Both the position numbers and the translations under genes were made by a program. This document shows, piece after piece, positions 7,286 through 13,798 of a DNA stretch of 18,152 bases. The DNA lies in the NCBI GenBank assembly GCA_023264755.1, contig JAHFVB010000023.1, positions 1 through 18,152 of the forward strand, read 5' to 3'. Each line of letters starts with the position of its first letter. Position 1 is the first letter of the stretch. A model generated the notes under the pieces. The model made no database searches. It was given only the letters and a program-made list of their open reading frames with translations, and was not told the origin of the DNA. This DNA comes from Mycobacterium sp. Its GTDB lineage: Bacteria; Actinomycetota; Actinomycetes; Mycobacteriales; Mycobacteriaceae.

Positions 7286-8374
7286 ATGAATTCACCGCTC
7301 CGCTTATTCCAGGTGGCGACCGGCAACGTCGGGTCCGAGATGATCAGGCGCATCGGCACCCGAACCGATCTCGAGCTGATCGGATTGCACTGCTACACAC
7401 CGGAGAAGATCGGTCGCGACGCCGGCGAACTCGTCGGGCTGCCGCCGATCGGGGTCAAGGCCACCGGCTCGGTCGACGACATCATCGCCGCCAAACCCGA
7501 CGTGCTGACCTTCCACGGGGTGTTCCCCGACGAGGACCTCTACGTCAAGGCGCTCGAAGCCGGCATCAACATCGTCACCACCGCCGACTGGATCACCGGC
7601 TGGCACCGCGACACCAACCATCCGCACCCGTCCGGCAAGCCGGTGACGCAGCTGCTGGCCGAGGCGTGCGAGCGAGGCGGCGCCACCTTCTACGGCACCG
7701 GAATGAACCCTGGGCTCAACCAGATCCTGGGGGTCGTCTGTTCGGCCGACGTCGCCGACATCGAGAACGTCACCACCATCGAATCCGTCGACGTCTCGTG
7801 CCATCACTCGAAGGACACCTGGATCGAGGTCGGTTACGGCCTGCCCGTTGATGATCCGTCGATTCCCGGCAAACTGCGCAAGTACACCGAAGTCTTCGCC
7901 GACAGCGTGCTGATGATGGCCGACTGCTTCGACCTCCAACTCGACGAGGTGAAGTTCAGCTACGAGCTAGGGGCGTGTACCAAGGACGTCGACCTCGGTT
8001 GGTACGTACTGCCCAAGGGCTCGCTGGGCGGCAACTACCTCAAGTACCAGGGGATGGTCGACGGCGTGGCGCGGGTGGAGACGCACCTGGAGTGGCAGAT
8101 GACTCCGCATACCGATCCGAGCTGGGACATCAAGGGCTGCTACCTCACTCAGATCAAGGGTGACCCCTGCATCTACAACAAGCACATGATCTTCCCGAAA
8201 CCCGGTGTCGACCTGTCGAATCCGGACAACTTCGCCTCGATCGGGATGACGGTCACCGGGCTGCCTGCTCTGAACGCCATCGCCTCGGTCGTCGCTGCGC
8301 CCCCGGGTCTGCTGACGAGTGCAGACGTACCGTTGCGCGGATTCGCCGGAAGGTTCGCGCTACCTGGTCGCTAA
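7286..8374 (+). CDS. Dihydrodipicolinate reductase-like NAD(P)-dependent dehydrogenase
   Basis: The 362-residue protein opens with a Rossmann motif close to the N-terminus (FQVATGNVGSEMIRRI) and continues with ELIGLHCYTPEKIGRDAGEL. This is the pattern of the dihydrodipicolinate reductase N-terminal domain family often annotated as NAD(P)H-dependent amine dehydrogenase or 2,4-diaminopentanoate dehydrogenase-like. It is longer than true DapB (about 245-270 residues), so a role in lysine synthesis is unlikely. The ATG at 7286 follows the Rieske stop by 7 bases, and AGAAGGG lies about 12 bases upstream; an earlier in-frame start at 7235 would overlap the Rieske gene. Co-transcription with the oxygenase suggests a shared catabolic path, possibly for a steroid or lipid intermediate, but this is inference. 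Its stop overlaps the convergent DedA gene by 4 bases. Confidence 0.82.
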   Translation: MNSPLRLFQVATGNVGSEMIRRIGTRTDLELIGLHCYTPEKIGRDAGELVGLPPIGVKATGSVDDIIAAKPDVLTFHGVFPDEDLYVKALEAGINIVTTADWITGWHRDTNHPHPSGKPVTQLLAEACERGGATFYGTGMNPGLNQILGVVCSADVADIENVTTIESVDVSCHHSKDTWIEVGYGLPVDDPSIPGKLRKYTEVFADSVLMMADCFDLQLDEVKFSYELGACTKDVDLGWYVLPKGSLGGNYLKYQGMVDGVARVETHLEWQMTPHTDPSWDIKGCYLTQIKGDPCIYNKHMIFPKPGVDLSNPDNFASIGMTVTGLPALNAIASVVAAPPGLLTSADVPLRGFAGRFALPGR

Positions 8375-9057
8375 GCCGGTTCGTCGACTCCGTCGGCTCC
8401 GTCGGCGGCCTTGGCCGCCTTGCGCCGCTTGCGCCACTCCAAGAAGATCGGCAGCACCGAGATGAGCGCGATCAGGATGAAGATCGGCTCGAGCAACTTC
8501 TGGATGATCTCGAACTGGCCGAGTCCGTACCCCAGCAGCACCAGCCCGATTCCCCACACGACCGCGCCGATGACGTTGAAGAGCGTGAATACGCCGTAAC
8601 CCATCCGAGCCGCGCCCGCGGTGATCGGCGCCAGTGTCCGCACGATCGGGACGAATCGGGCCAACACGATGGCGAACGGCCCGCGCTGCTCGAAGAAGGC
8701 GTGCGCCTCGTCCAGGTAGCGCTGCTTGAGGAAGCGCGCATTGGGCTTGAACATCGAGGTCCCGATGCTGCGGCCGACCCAGTACCCGACCTGGCCTCCG
8801 AGAATGGCGGCGATCGGGACGAACAGCAGCAGCTGCCACAGATGGAAGTTGGTCTGCACGGCCTGGGCCTGGGCGGCCGTGCCGGCGGCCAACATGCCGG
8901 CCACGAAGAGCAGCGTGTCGCCCGGCAGCACGGGAAAGAGCACGCCGGACTCGACGAAGACGACCACCAGCAGCCCGACCAGCGCCCAGGTGCCGAAGTA
9001 GCCCAGCAGCGTCAGCGGGTCCAAGAAGTCCGGCATCAGCGCCAGGTTGGTGGTCAT
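8371..9057 (-). CDS. DedA family (SNARE-associated) integral membrane protein
   Basis: This 228-residue protein belongs to the DedA/VTT family and corresponds in position and size to M. tuberculosis Rv0364. The start of the conserved domain is visible as YFGTWALVGLLVVVFVESGVLFPVLPGDTLLFVAGMLA, which has the family's E-x-G-x-P-x-PGD pattern. A second conserved part follows with an Arg/Pro loop (ARFVPIVRTLAPITAGAARM), which aligns with the F-x-R-x-x-P-x-x-R-x4-x-x-AG motif. DedA proteins flip or move lipids such as undecaprenyl phosphate or phosphatidylethanolamine. Several hydrophobic helices are seen and the tail is Lys/Arg-rich and cytoplasmic. ATG 9057 is chosen over a TTG at 9081 because a -10-like TATCTT lies 8 bases ahead of it, suggesting a leaderless mRNA. 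Confidence 0.92.
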   Translation of the reverse strand: MTTNLALMPDFLDPLTLLGYFGTWALVGLLVVVFVESGVLFPVLPGDTLLFVAGMLAAGTAAQAQAVQTNFHLWQLLLFVPIAAILGGQVGYWVGRSIGTSMFKPNARFLKQRYLDEAHAFFEQRGPFAIVLARFVPIVRTLAPITAGAARMGYGVFTLFNVIGAVVWGIGLVLLGYGLGQFEIIQKLLEPIFILIALISVLPIFLEWRKRRKAAKAADGADGVDEPA

Positions 9058-9065
9058 GAGGGCCA

Positions 9066-9071
9066 AAGATA
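9066..9071 (-). promoter_or_regulatory. Putative leaderless promoter -10 box (TATCTT) for the DedA gene
   Basis: Read on the - strand, TATCTT is followed by 8 bases and then the ATG at 9057. A TANNNT box at this spacing would put the transcript start at or next to the start codon. No ribosome binding site is seen, which agrees with a leaderless mRNA. Confidence 0.4.
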
Positions 9072-9110
9072 CCGGTGCCAAGCCGAGGGCAGCGCTGAGC
9101 CAACTGTGGC

Positions 9111-9413
9111 TCAGGCCGGTGCTGCGCCCCCGAAGTGCGCGTCGACGGCGGGGGTCAGTCGCTGAGCGGGCAGGCCGGCCCGCTGACAGGTCTCGGCGAC
9201 GAGGTCGGCCGAGTCGGCGGTGAACACGCCGAACAGCACCTCGTCAGTCGGCACCGCGAGGATGGTGAGCAGCCGCACGGAGGATCCGGCCAGCGACATC
9301 GAGGTGGCGCAGTCGTCCAGCGTGGCGGCAGTGTGTTCGACGGGTTCCTCGGCCAGCCCCGGGCCGTACCACTCGACGAGGTAGCACGGCACCGGGGTGG
9401 CGGGATGGCTCAT
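9111..9413 (-). CDS. Small conserved hypothetical protein (100 aa)
   Basis: I do not recognise a named family. The 100-residue protein begins MSHPATPVPCYLVEWYGPGL and contains an alternating strand/helix pattern (CYLVEWY; SSVRLLTILAVPTDEVLFGVFTADS; ETCQRAGLPAQRLT). That pattern suggests a small ferredoxin-like alpha/beta domain, as in short DUF4242-type proteins, but this is only a resemblance. It has no signal peptide or membrane helix. The reading frame is open to 9569, but the ATG at 9413 is favoured because residues upstream of it look non-coding and a TATCGT box lies 7 bases before it. It is divergent from the alcohol dehydrogenase and lies 53 bases upstream of the DedA start on the same strand. 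Confidence 0.7.
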   Translation of the reverse strand: MSHPATPVPCYLVEWYGPGLAEEPVEHTAATLDDCATSMSLAGSSVRLLTILAVPTDEVLFGVFTADSADLVAETCQRAGLPAQRLTPAVDAHFGGAAPA

Positions 9414-9420
9414 CGGACCC

Positions 9421-9426
9421 ACGATA
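9421..9426 (-). promoter_or_regulatory. Putative leaderless promoter -10 box (TATCGT) for the 100-aa hypothetical gene
   Basis: On the - strand, TATCGT precedes the ATG at 9413 by 7 bases, with no ribosome site between. The spacing fits a leaderless mycobacterial transcript. Confidence 0.4.
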
Positions 9427-9545
9427 ATCATTGGTGGCAGCGGAGAAATCAGGGATTTCCCTATGGTTTGCCCACTGTTCGTCGCTCGCGTGATCAGTGG
9501 CTTCACCGCCTCGCGCAACGCCGCCCACGACCCGCGCGGCGGTAC

Positions 9546-9551
9546 TAATCT
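9546..9551 (+). promoter_or_regulatory. Putative leaderless promoter -10 box (TAATCT) for the alcohol dehydrogenase
   Basis: TAATCT is followed by six bases (GCGGAC) and the ATG at 9558. No Shine-Dalgarno sequence is present. The same box and spacing occur before the CHAP-domain gene on the other strand. Confidence 0.45.
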
Positions 9552-9557
9552 GCGGAC

Positions 9558-10571
9558 ATGCCCACGCACAAGGCCGTCCAGGTGGCGTCCCCGAATCAGC
9601 CGCTCACCCTCGTCGACGTCGAGACCGCGTCACCCCCGCGCGACCACGTCCGCATCGCCGTGGCCGCCTGTGGGGTGTGCGGGACCGACCGCGAGTTCCA
9701 CGCCGGCCACTTCCCCGGCATGCAGTGGCCGCTGACCATGGGGCACGAGATCGCGGGCACGATCGCCGAACTGGGCGACGGGGTCGAGGACTGGGCCGTC
9801 GGCGATCGCGTGGCGGTCGGCTGGTTCGGCGGCAACTGCAACCGCTGCGTGCCCTGCCGCCGGGGTCAGTTCATGCAGTGCGAACGTGGCCAGGTGCCCA
9901 GCCTCAGCTACCCGGGTGGTTACGCCGAGTCGGCGGTGGTGCCCGCTACGGCGTTGGCGCGGATTCCGGATGGGCTGTCGTTCGTCGAAGCCGCCCCGAT
10001 GGGATGCGCGGGGGTGACGACGTTCAACGGGCTGCGCGATACGCGGGCCAAGGCCGGTGATCTGGTCGCGGTGCTCGGTGTCGGCGGACTCGGCCATCTC
10101 GGCGTGCAGTTCTCCCGGGCGATGGGCTTCGAGACCGTGGCGATCGCGCGCGGCCAGGGCAAGGCCGACGAAGCGAAGAAGCTGGGGGCCCACCACTACG
10201 TCGACTCGACCGCATCGGACGTCGCCGCCGAGCTCAAGAAGTTGGGTGGCGCCACCGTGGTGCTCGCTACGGCGAACAACGCCGAGGCGATGGCCGCGAC
10301 GGTCGGTGGCCTGGCTCCGCAGGGCCAATTGGTCACCATCGGCGTCTCCGCAGACCATCTGCCGATCAGCCCGCTGGACCTCATCACGGCGGGCCTGTCG
10401 GTCACGGGGCATCCGTCGGGCACCTCGCGCGACGTCGAGGAGACGATGCACTTCGCGCTGCTCTCCGGCGTACGCGCGATGATCCAGGAAGTTCCCCTGG
10501 CCCAGGCCGCGGAAGGCTTCGATACCATGGACACCGGCAAGGCGCGCTACCGGGTGGTGCTCACCACGTAA
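9558..10571 (+). CDS. Zinc-dependent alcohol dehydrogenase (MDR family)
   Basis: This 337-residue medium-chain dehydrogenase/reductase oxidises alcohols or reduces aldehydes with a nicotinamide cofactor. Catalytic zinc ligands are visible as Cys38 (CGVCGTD), His63-Glu64 (GHE) and Cys150 (MGC). The structural zinc site is complete: Cys94, Cys97, Cys100 and Cys108 (GNCNRCVPCRRGQFMQC). The Rossmann motif GVGGLG is at about 174-179. The length is normal and both zinc sites are intact, so it should be active. The substrate is not evident. It lies just upstream of fba on the same strand, but a 147-base gap holding a palindromic element separates them, so they are probably separate units. This gene is not part of the M. 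tuberculosis purA-Rv0364 order as I recall it. Confidence 0.9.
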   Translation: MPTHKAVQVASPNQPLTLVDVETASPPRDHVRIAVAACGVCGTDREFHAGHFPGMQWPLTMGHEIAGTIAELGDGVEDWAVGDRVAVGWFGGNCNRCVPCRRGQFMQCERGQVPSLSYPGGYAESAVVPATALARIPDGLSFVEAAPMGCAGVTTFNGLRDTRAKAGDLVAVLGVGGLGHLGVQFSRAMGFETVAIARGQGKADEAKKLGAHHYVDSTASDVAAELKKLGGATVVLATANNAEAMAATVGGLAPQGQLVTIGVSADHLPISPLDLITAGLSVTGHPSGTSRDVEETMHFALLSGVRAMIQEVPLAQAAEGFDTMDTGKARYRVVLTT

Positions 10572-10579
10572 CGAGCCGC

Positions 10580-10628
10580 GACTCGTGCACGCGGGGGCGC
10601 GCTGCGCGCTCGTGCGGGTGCACAAATC
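10580..10628. repeat. 49-base palindromic intergenic element, copy 1 (degenerate stem)
   Basis: The element begins 8 bases after the alcohol dehydrogenase stop. Its reverse complement matches the second copy (11767-11815) at 41 of 49 positions with no gaps. The shared ends read GATTYGTGCACCCGC. Its own two arms pair only partly (for example GTGCAC/GTGCAC and the outer bases), so the hairpin is weaker than in copy 2. No T-run follows. Confidence 0.7.
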
Positions 10629-10669
10629 ACCAGTGGGGCATCCGAGCGCCATCGCAGGCGGCTTCTTGC

Positions 10670-10675
10670 GATACT
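10670..10675 (+). promoter_or_regulatory. Possible fba -10 box (GATACT)
   Basis: GATACT resembles a mycobacterial -10 element and would give a 5' leader of about 35-40 bases carrying the strong AGGAGGA site. No convincing -35 is seen. Confidence 0.25.
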
Positions 10676-10718
10676 GCTGGAGACAAGTCGAAGCGCTGCA
10701 ACGCCAGGAGGAGCCCCC

Positions 10719-11756
10719 ATGCCCATCGCCACGCCCGAGGTCTATGCCGAGATGCTCGGCCGTGCCAAGGAGCACTCGTATGCGTTTCCGGCCGTCAACT
10801 GCGTCGGTTCGGAGAGCATCAACGCGGCGATCAAGGGCTTTGCCGACGCCGGTAGCGACGGGATCATCCAGTTCTCCACCGGCGGGGCCGAGTTCGGCTC
10901 CGGGCTCGGCGTGAAGGACATGGTGACCGGCGCGGTGGCCCTGGCCGAGTTTGCCCACGTCATCGCGGCCAAGTACCCGATCACGGTGGCGCTGCACACC
11001 GATCACTGCCCGAAGGACAAGCTGGACACCTACGTCCGTCCGCTGCTGGCCATCTCGGCCGAACGCGTCGCCAAGGGCCAGAACCCGCTGTTCCAGTCGC
11101 ACATGTGGGACGGCTCGGCGGTGCCGATCGACGAGAACCTCGAGATCGCCAAGGAACTGCTGAAGCTGGCCTCCGACGCCAAGATCATCCTCGAGATCGA
11201 AATCGGCGTGGTCGGCGGCGAAGAAGACGGCGTCGAGGCCGAGATCAACGACAAGCTCTACACCTCCCCGGAGGACTTCGAGAAGACCATCGCGGCGCTC
11301 GGTGCAGGCGAGCACGGCAAGTACCTGCTGGCCGCGACGTTCGGCAACGTCCACGGCGTGTACAAGCCGGGCAACGTCAAGCTCAAGCCCGAGGTGCTCA
11401 AGCAGGGTCAGGAGGTCGCCTCCGCCAAGCTGGGCCTGGCCGCCGGGTCCAAGCCGTTCGACTTCGTGTTCCACGGTGGGTCGGGCTCGCTGAAGTCCGA
11501 GATCGAGGATTCGCTGAAGTACGGCGTCGTCAAGATGAACGTCGACACCGACATGCAGTACGCGTTCAGCCGCCGGATCGCCGACCACTTCTTCACCAAC
11601 TACGACGGGGTGCTCAAGGTCGACGGCGAGGTTGGCAACAAGAAGGCCTACGACCCGCGCAGCTACCTGAAGAAGGCCGAGGCGGGGATGACCGAGCGGG
11701 TCATCGAGGCGTGCAACGACCTGCACAGCAGCGGCCGTAGCGTCTCCGCCGGCTAG
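10719..11756 (+). CDS. fba: Class II fructose-bisphosphate aldolase
   Basis: This 345-residue zinc enzyme splits fructose 1,6-bisphosphate into dihydroxyacetone phosphate and glyceraldehyde 3-phosphate in glycolysis and makes it in gluconeogenesis. It matches M. tuberculosis Fba (Rv0363c) residue for residue at the sites known from that enzyme: Asp95 and His96 (HTDHC), Glu169 (GGEED), His212 (NVHG) and His252 (FHGGSGS). The phosphate-binding and substrate motif NVDTD is present. The ATG at 10719 is preceded by AGGAGGA (10707-10713), a strong ribosome site and one of the clearest in the window, as expected for an abundant glycolytic enzyme. A long perfect hairpin begins 7 bases after its stop. 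Confidence 0.98.
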   Translation: MPIATPEVYAEMLGRAKEHSYAFPAVNCVGSESINAAIKGFADAGSDGIIQFSTGGAEFGSGLGVKDMVTGAVALAEFAHVIAAKYPITVALHTDHCPKDKLDTYVRPLLAISAERVAKGQNPLFQSHMWDGSAVPIDENLEIAKELLKLASDAKIILEIEIGVVGGEEDGVEAEINDKLYTSPEDFEKTIAALGAGEHGKYLLAATFGNVHGVYKPGNVKLKPEVLKQGQEVASAKLGLAAGSKPFDFVFHGGSGSLKSEIEDSLKYGVVKMNVDTDMQYAFSRRIADHFFTNYDGVLKVDGEVGNKKAYDPRSYLKKAEAGMTERVIEACNDLHSSGRSVSAG

Positions 11757-11763
11757 CCCTCTT

Positions 11764-11818
11764 CGCGATTCGTGCACCCGCGCGAGCGGTCAGCGCGCTC
11801 GCGGGTGCACGAATCGCG
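11764..11818. terminator. Strong hairpin between convergent genes; 49-base palindromic element, copy 2
   Basis: Two perfectly complementary 19-base arms (11764-11782 and 11800-11818) flank a 17-base centre. With a 2-base bulge the stem can gain four more pairs around a 7-base loop. It lies between fba (+) and the CHAP gene (-), where it could stop transcription from both sides, though no T-run is present on either strand. The inner 49 bases (11767-11815) are the same sequence family as the element at 10580-10628. Confidence 0.75.
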
Positions 11819-11832
11819 GGGTATCGGCAGGT

Positions 11833-12429
11833 TCAGGTGAGCCGGCCGAAGCCGAGCAGGCCGGTATCGGGTCCGACGGTGGCGGTGCGCACTCGGATGC
11901 CGCCCTCGTTGCCGCCCACGGTGGTGAGCTGCGCGCCGTCGACGGCCACGACGACGTTGGCGTGCAATCCCATCGGGCTGTGCTCACCCCAGAGCACCAC
12001 GTCACCGGGCCGGGGTTGGAAGCCGGGCGGCTCGAAGCGGCCCGCGGACTGGTAGTACTCCTGCATCGTGTAGACGCCGGGGATGCGCCACGATCCGGAG
12101 TTCGGGTTCTGCAGCGGGGTGCCGGCCTGCTTCATCACCCAGCTGACGAAGTCGGCGCACCACGGTTCGGTGACGCCCTCCGAGTAGGTCTCACCCGGCG
12201 ATTGTGCGTCGAACTGGGCGTGCAGATCGTCGATCACGCGCAGCTGGGTCGGGCTGAGCGCCGCCCGGTCGATTTGCGGAAACGGTTGGGGCTGAGCGGT
12301 TTCGGCTGCCGGTGGTGTCGCAACATCGGTTCGGGCGAACAGCGCCGCGAGCCCCACCACGGCGACGACGACGACTGCGGCGACCGCGCCTGCGATCCGC
12401 AGCGCGCGGCACGAGGTGCGCGTGGGCAT
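11833..12429 (-). CDS. CHAP domain-containing, membrane-anchored or secreted cell-wall amidase/peptidase
   Basis: The 198-residue protein has a basic N-terminus and one hydrophobic helix (about 11-31), making a signal sequence or membrane anchor, then a Pro/Ala-rich stretch. The CHAP domain carries the expected catalytic set: Cys91 (EPWCADFVSWVMKQAG), His156 (GLHANVVVAVDG) and a candidate Asn174 (TTVGGN), with the PGDVVLW strand before the His. CHAP enzymes cut peptidoglycan peptide or amide bonds, so this one would act outside the membrane. The ATG at 12429 lies 20 bases after the upstream gene's stop, and TAATCT sits 6 bases before it, so it can be made from its own leaderless mRNA as well as by read-through. 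In M. tuberculosis the corresponding place, between fba and Rv0361, holds mgtE. Confidence 0.85.
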   Translation of the reverse strand: MPTRTSCRALRIAGAVAAVVVVAVVGLAALFARTDVATPPAAETAQPQPFPQIDRAALSPTQLRVIDDLHAQFDAQSPGETYSEGVTEPWCADFVSWVMKQAGTPLQNPNSGSWRIPGVYTMQEYYQSAGRFEPPGFQPRPGDVVLWGEHSPMGLHANVVVAVDGAQLTTVGGNEGGIRVRTATVGPDTGLLGFGRLT

Positions 12430-12435
12430 GACCCA

Positions 12436-12441
12436 AGATTA
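12436..12441 (-). promoter_or_regulatory. Putative leaderless promoter -10 box (TAATCT) for the CHAP gene
   Basis: On the - strand, TAATCT is followed by TGGGTC and the ATG at 12429. The box lies within the 20-base gap after the upstream gene's stop. There is no ribosome binding site. Confidence 0.45.
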
Positions 12442-12449
12442 CGGCCGAA

Positions 12450-13223
12450 CTACTGGGGGGCCTGGCAGATCTTCCACTGCTGGTCGCGGAACTCCAGGTC
12501 GAAGCTTCGCGTCGAGCGGGTGGCCGGGTCGTAGGCCATGAACGTCGTGACGTTGGCCTCGGCGTGCTCGTCGTTGACGACGACCTGGTCGATGCTGGCC
12601 ACTACGGGGTACTGGCGAGCCGCGGCCACCCGCGCATGGATGCCGTTCCACTGCTCGTCGTCGTATTTGAGGTAGCCGTCGGCGGTGACCCCGCAGGTGA
12701 TGCTGCGCAGGGCGGCCAGGTCGCCCTTTTGGATGGCCGCGTCGAAGTTCTGGATGGTGTTGCGCACCAGGTCTTCCTGCGAGGCCTTCTGCGTCTGGTC
12801 GCGGGTCAGCAACACCGTGCCGAGGATCGCCACCGCGACGACGGCGGCGATGACCAGGATTACCGCGATGACCCAGCCCCAGCTACGGCCGCGCCGCGGC
12901 GGCTTGAGTGCCTCACCGCGGGCAGGAATATGTTGTGGAGCAACGGAATTCGCGACCGCGATCGGTTCGGTGAGGGAGCCGGGGCCGGCCGTGGCCATCG
13001 GGAAGATCTCGGTGGCGGGTTCGGGTGCAGTGTGGATGAGCTGAGTCTTGCCGGCGTCGAAACCCGACGGAGCGGTGAAGCGCCGCTCGGGTGTCCCCGC
13101 CGACTCGTCATCGCCCGACGGCTCGCTCCCGGGCGCCGGTTCGGACCCGCCGATGGGCTCGATCCCCGCCGCGTCGGCTGCGGTGGACGGGGTGTCCCCG
13201 TCGGACCCCGGTGGGTTTGCCAT
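12450..13223 (-). CDS. Single-pass membrane protein with extracytoplasmic DUF4878/NTF2-like domain (Rv0361-like)
   Basis: The 257-residue protein has a disordered acidic, Pro/Ser/Thr-rich cytoplasmic segment (1-110), a basic cluster and one transmembrane helix (about 116-139). An outer domain of about 115 residues follows, resembling the NTF2-like domains of actinobacterial membrane proteins (VRNTIQNFDAAIQKGDLAALRSITC through SFDLEFRDQQWKICQ). Two outer cysteines (about 177 and 253) could form a disulfide. By position and layout it is the equivalent of M. tuberculosis Rv0361; its function is unknown. The ATG at 13223 is chosen over upstream codons because GAGGAGGA lies about 12 bases before it. 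The Thr-rich cytoplasmic tail (KTQLIHTAPEPATEIF) could be a kinase target, which is speculation. CHAP follows in the same direction. Confidence 0.85.
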   Translation of the reverse strand: MANPPGSDGDTPSTAADAAGIEPIGGSEPAPGSEPSGDDESAGTPERRFTAPSGFDAGKTQLIHTAPEPATEIFPMATAGPGSLTEPIAVANSVAPQHIPARGEALKPPRRGRSWGWVIAVILVIAAVVAVAILGTVLLTRDQTQKASQEDLVRNTIQNFDAAIQKGDLAALRSITCGVTADGYLKYDDEQWNGIHARVAAARQYPVVASIDQVVVNDEHAEANVTTFMAYDPATRSTRSFDLEFRDQQWKICQAPQ

Positions 13224-13351
13224 GGCTGACTCTGTCCTCCTCGTGCTGCTCCTCTTGAGCTTATCCACCCGCGACGCGCTCACGCATTCATTGCGGCGTG
13301 GTCGCAGGCCCCTGGCGCATCGCCGGTCCTACACACGGCACAATGGGCCCC
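13224..13351. other. Divergent intergenic region
   Basis: These 128 bases lie between the Rv0361-like gene (-) and the DUF3151 gene (+). The left edge holds the ribosome site of the - strand gene. On the right, CACAAT lies 7 bases before the ATG at 13352 and could be a weak leaderless -10 box. Nothing else stands out. Confidence 0.4.
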
Positions 13352-13768
13352 ATGACGAGGATGGGTGACCTGCTGGGGCCGGATCCGGTGTTGCTACCAG
13401 CTGACAGCGAGGCCGAAGCCGAACTCGACCGTGGCGAGAAGGCGGCCATCGTTGCGGCCGCCCATCCGTCCGCCTCGGTCGCGTGGGCGGCGCTTGCCGA
13501 AGCTGCGCTCGACGACGACCGGGCCGTCACGGCCTACGCGTACGCCAGGACCGGTTATCACCGGGGGCTGGACAAGCTGCGCCGCAACGGCTGGAAGGGC
13601 TTTGGGCCCGTGCCGTACGCCCATGAACCCAACCGTGGATTCCTGCGGTGTGTGGCGGCGTTGGCCCGGGCCGCCGACGCGATCGGCGAGACCGACGAGT
13701 ACGCGCGTTGCCTGGACCTGCTCGACGACTGTGATCCCGCGGCGCGCTCCCAGCTGGGACTCAGCTAG
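13352..13768 (+). CDS. DUF3151 family protein (Rv0360c-like)
   Basis: This 138-residue soluble protein matches the actinobacterial DUF3151 family and sits at the place of M. tuberculosis Rv0360c. Visible conserved stretches are MGDLLGPDPVLLP at the N-terminus, SVAWAALAEAAL, and the central YAYARTGYHRGLDKLRRNGWKGFGPVPY, ending with RCLDLLDDCDPAA. The repeated helical pairs suggest a TPR-like fold, but no function is known. The ATG at 13352 is preferred over an in-frame ATG at 13343 and a GTG at 13298, because the conserved part starts there. The phosphodiester glycosidase gene follows on the same strand 30 bases downstream. Confidence 0.9.
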   Translation: MTRMGDLLGPDPVLLPADSEAEAELDRGEKAAIVAAAHPSASVAWAALAEAALDDDRAVTAYAYARTGYHRGLDKLRRNGWKGFGPVPYAHEPNRGFLRCVAALARAADAIGETDEYARCLDLLDDCDPAARSQLGLS

Positions 13769-13798
13769 TTCCCAACTTTGCATGGCAGGCTCGCGCTC

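Larger units (their letters stand above)
9414..9557. other. Divergent intergenic region with two short inverted repeats
   Basis: These 144 bases separate the small hypothetical gene (-) from the alcohol dehydrogenase (+). Two perfect six-base inverted repeats are visible: GAAATC/GATTTC with a 3-base spacer (9445-9459), and CCACTG/CAGTGG with a 17-base spacer further right (about 9471-9499). Either could be a regulator site. No coding potential is evident. Confidence 0.35.

Noticed and set aside
7278..7289. An ATG overlapping the Rieske stop as the start of the next gene
   Set aside because: It reads only three codons before a stop; the real start is the ATG at 7286 in another frame.
7286..8374. 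A dapB (lysine synthesis) assignment for the dehydrogenase
   Set aside because: The protein is about 100 residues longer than DapB and sits in an oxygenase operon; only the N-terminal NAD-binding pattern is shared.
10571..10719. The palindromic region as a CRISPR repeat or riboswitch
   Set aside because: Only one copy is present in this gap with no spacer series, and the second copy is over 1 kb away; there is no conserved aptamer pattern that I recognise.
9630..11777. A 715-codon open frame on the - strand across the alcohol dehydrogenase and fba genes
   Set aside because: It is antisense to two genes with complete catalytic motifs, has Arg/Gly/His-rich composition typical of a high-GC shadow frame, and shows no recognisable domain.
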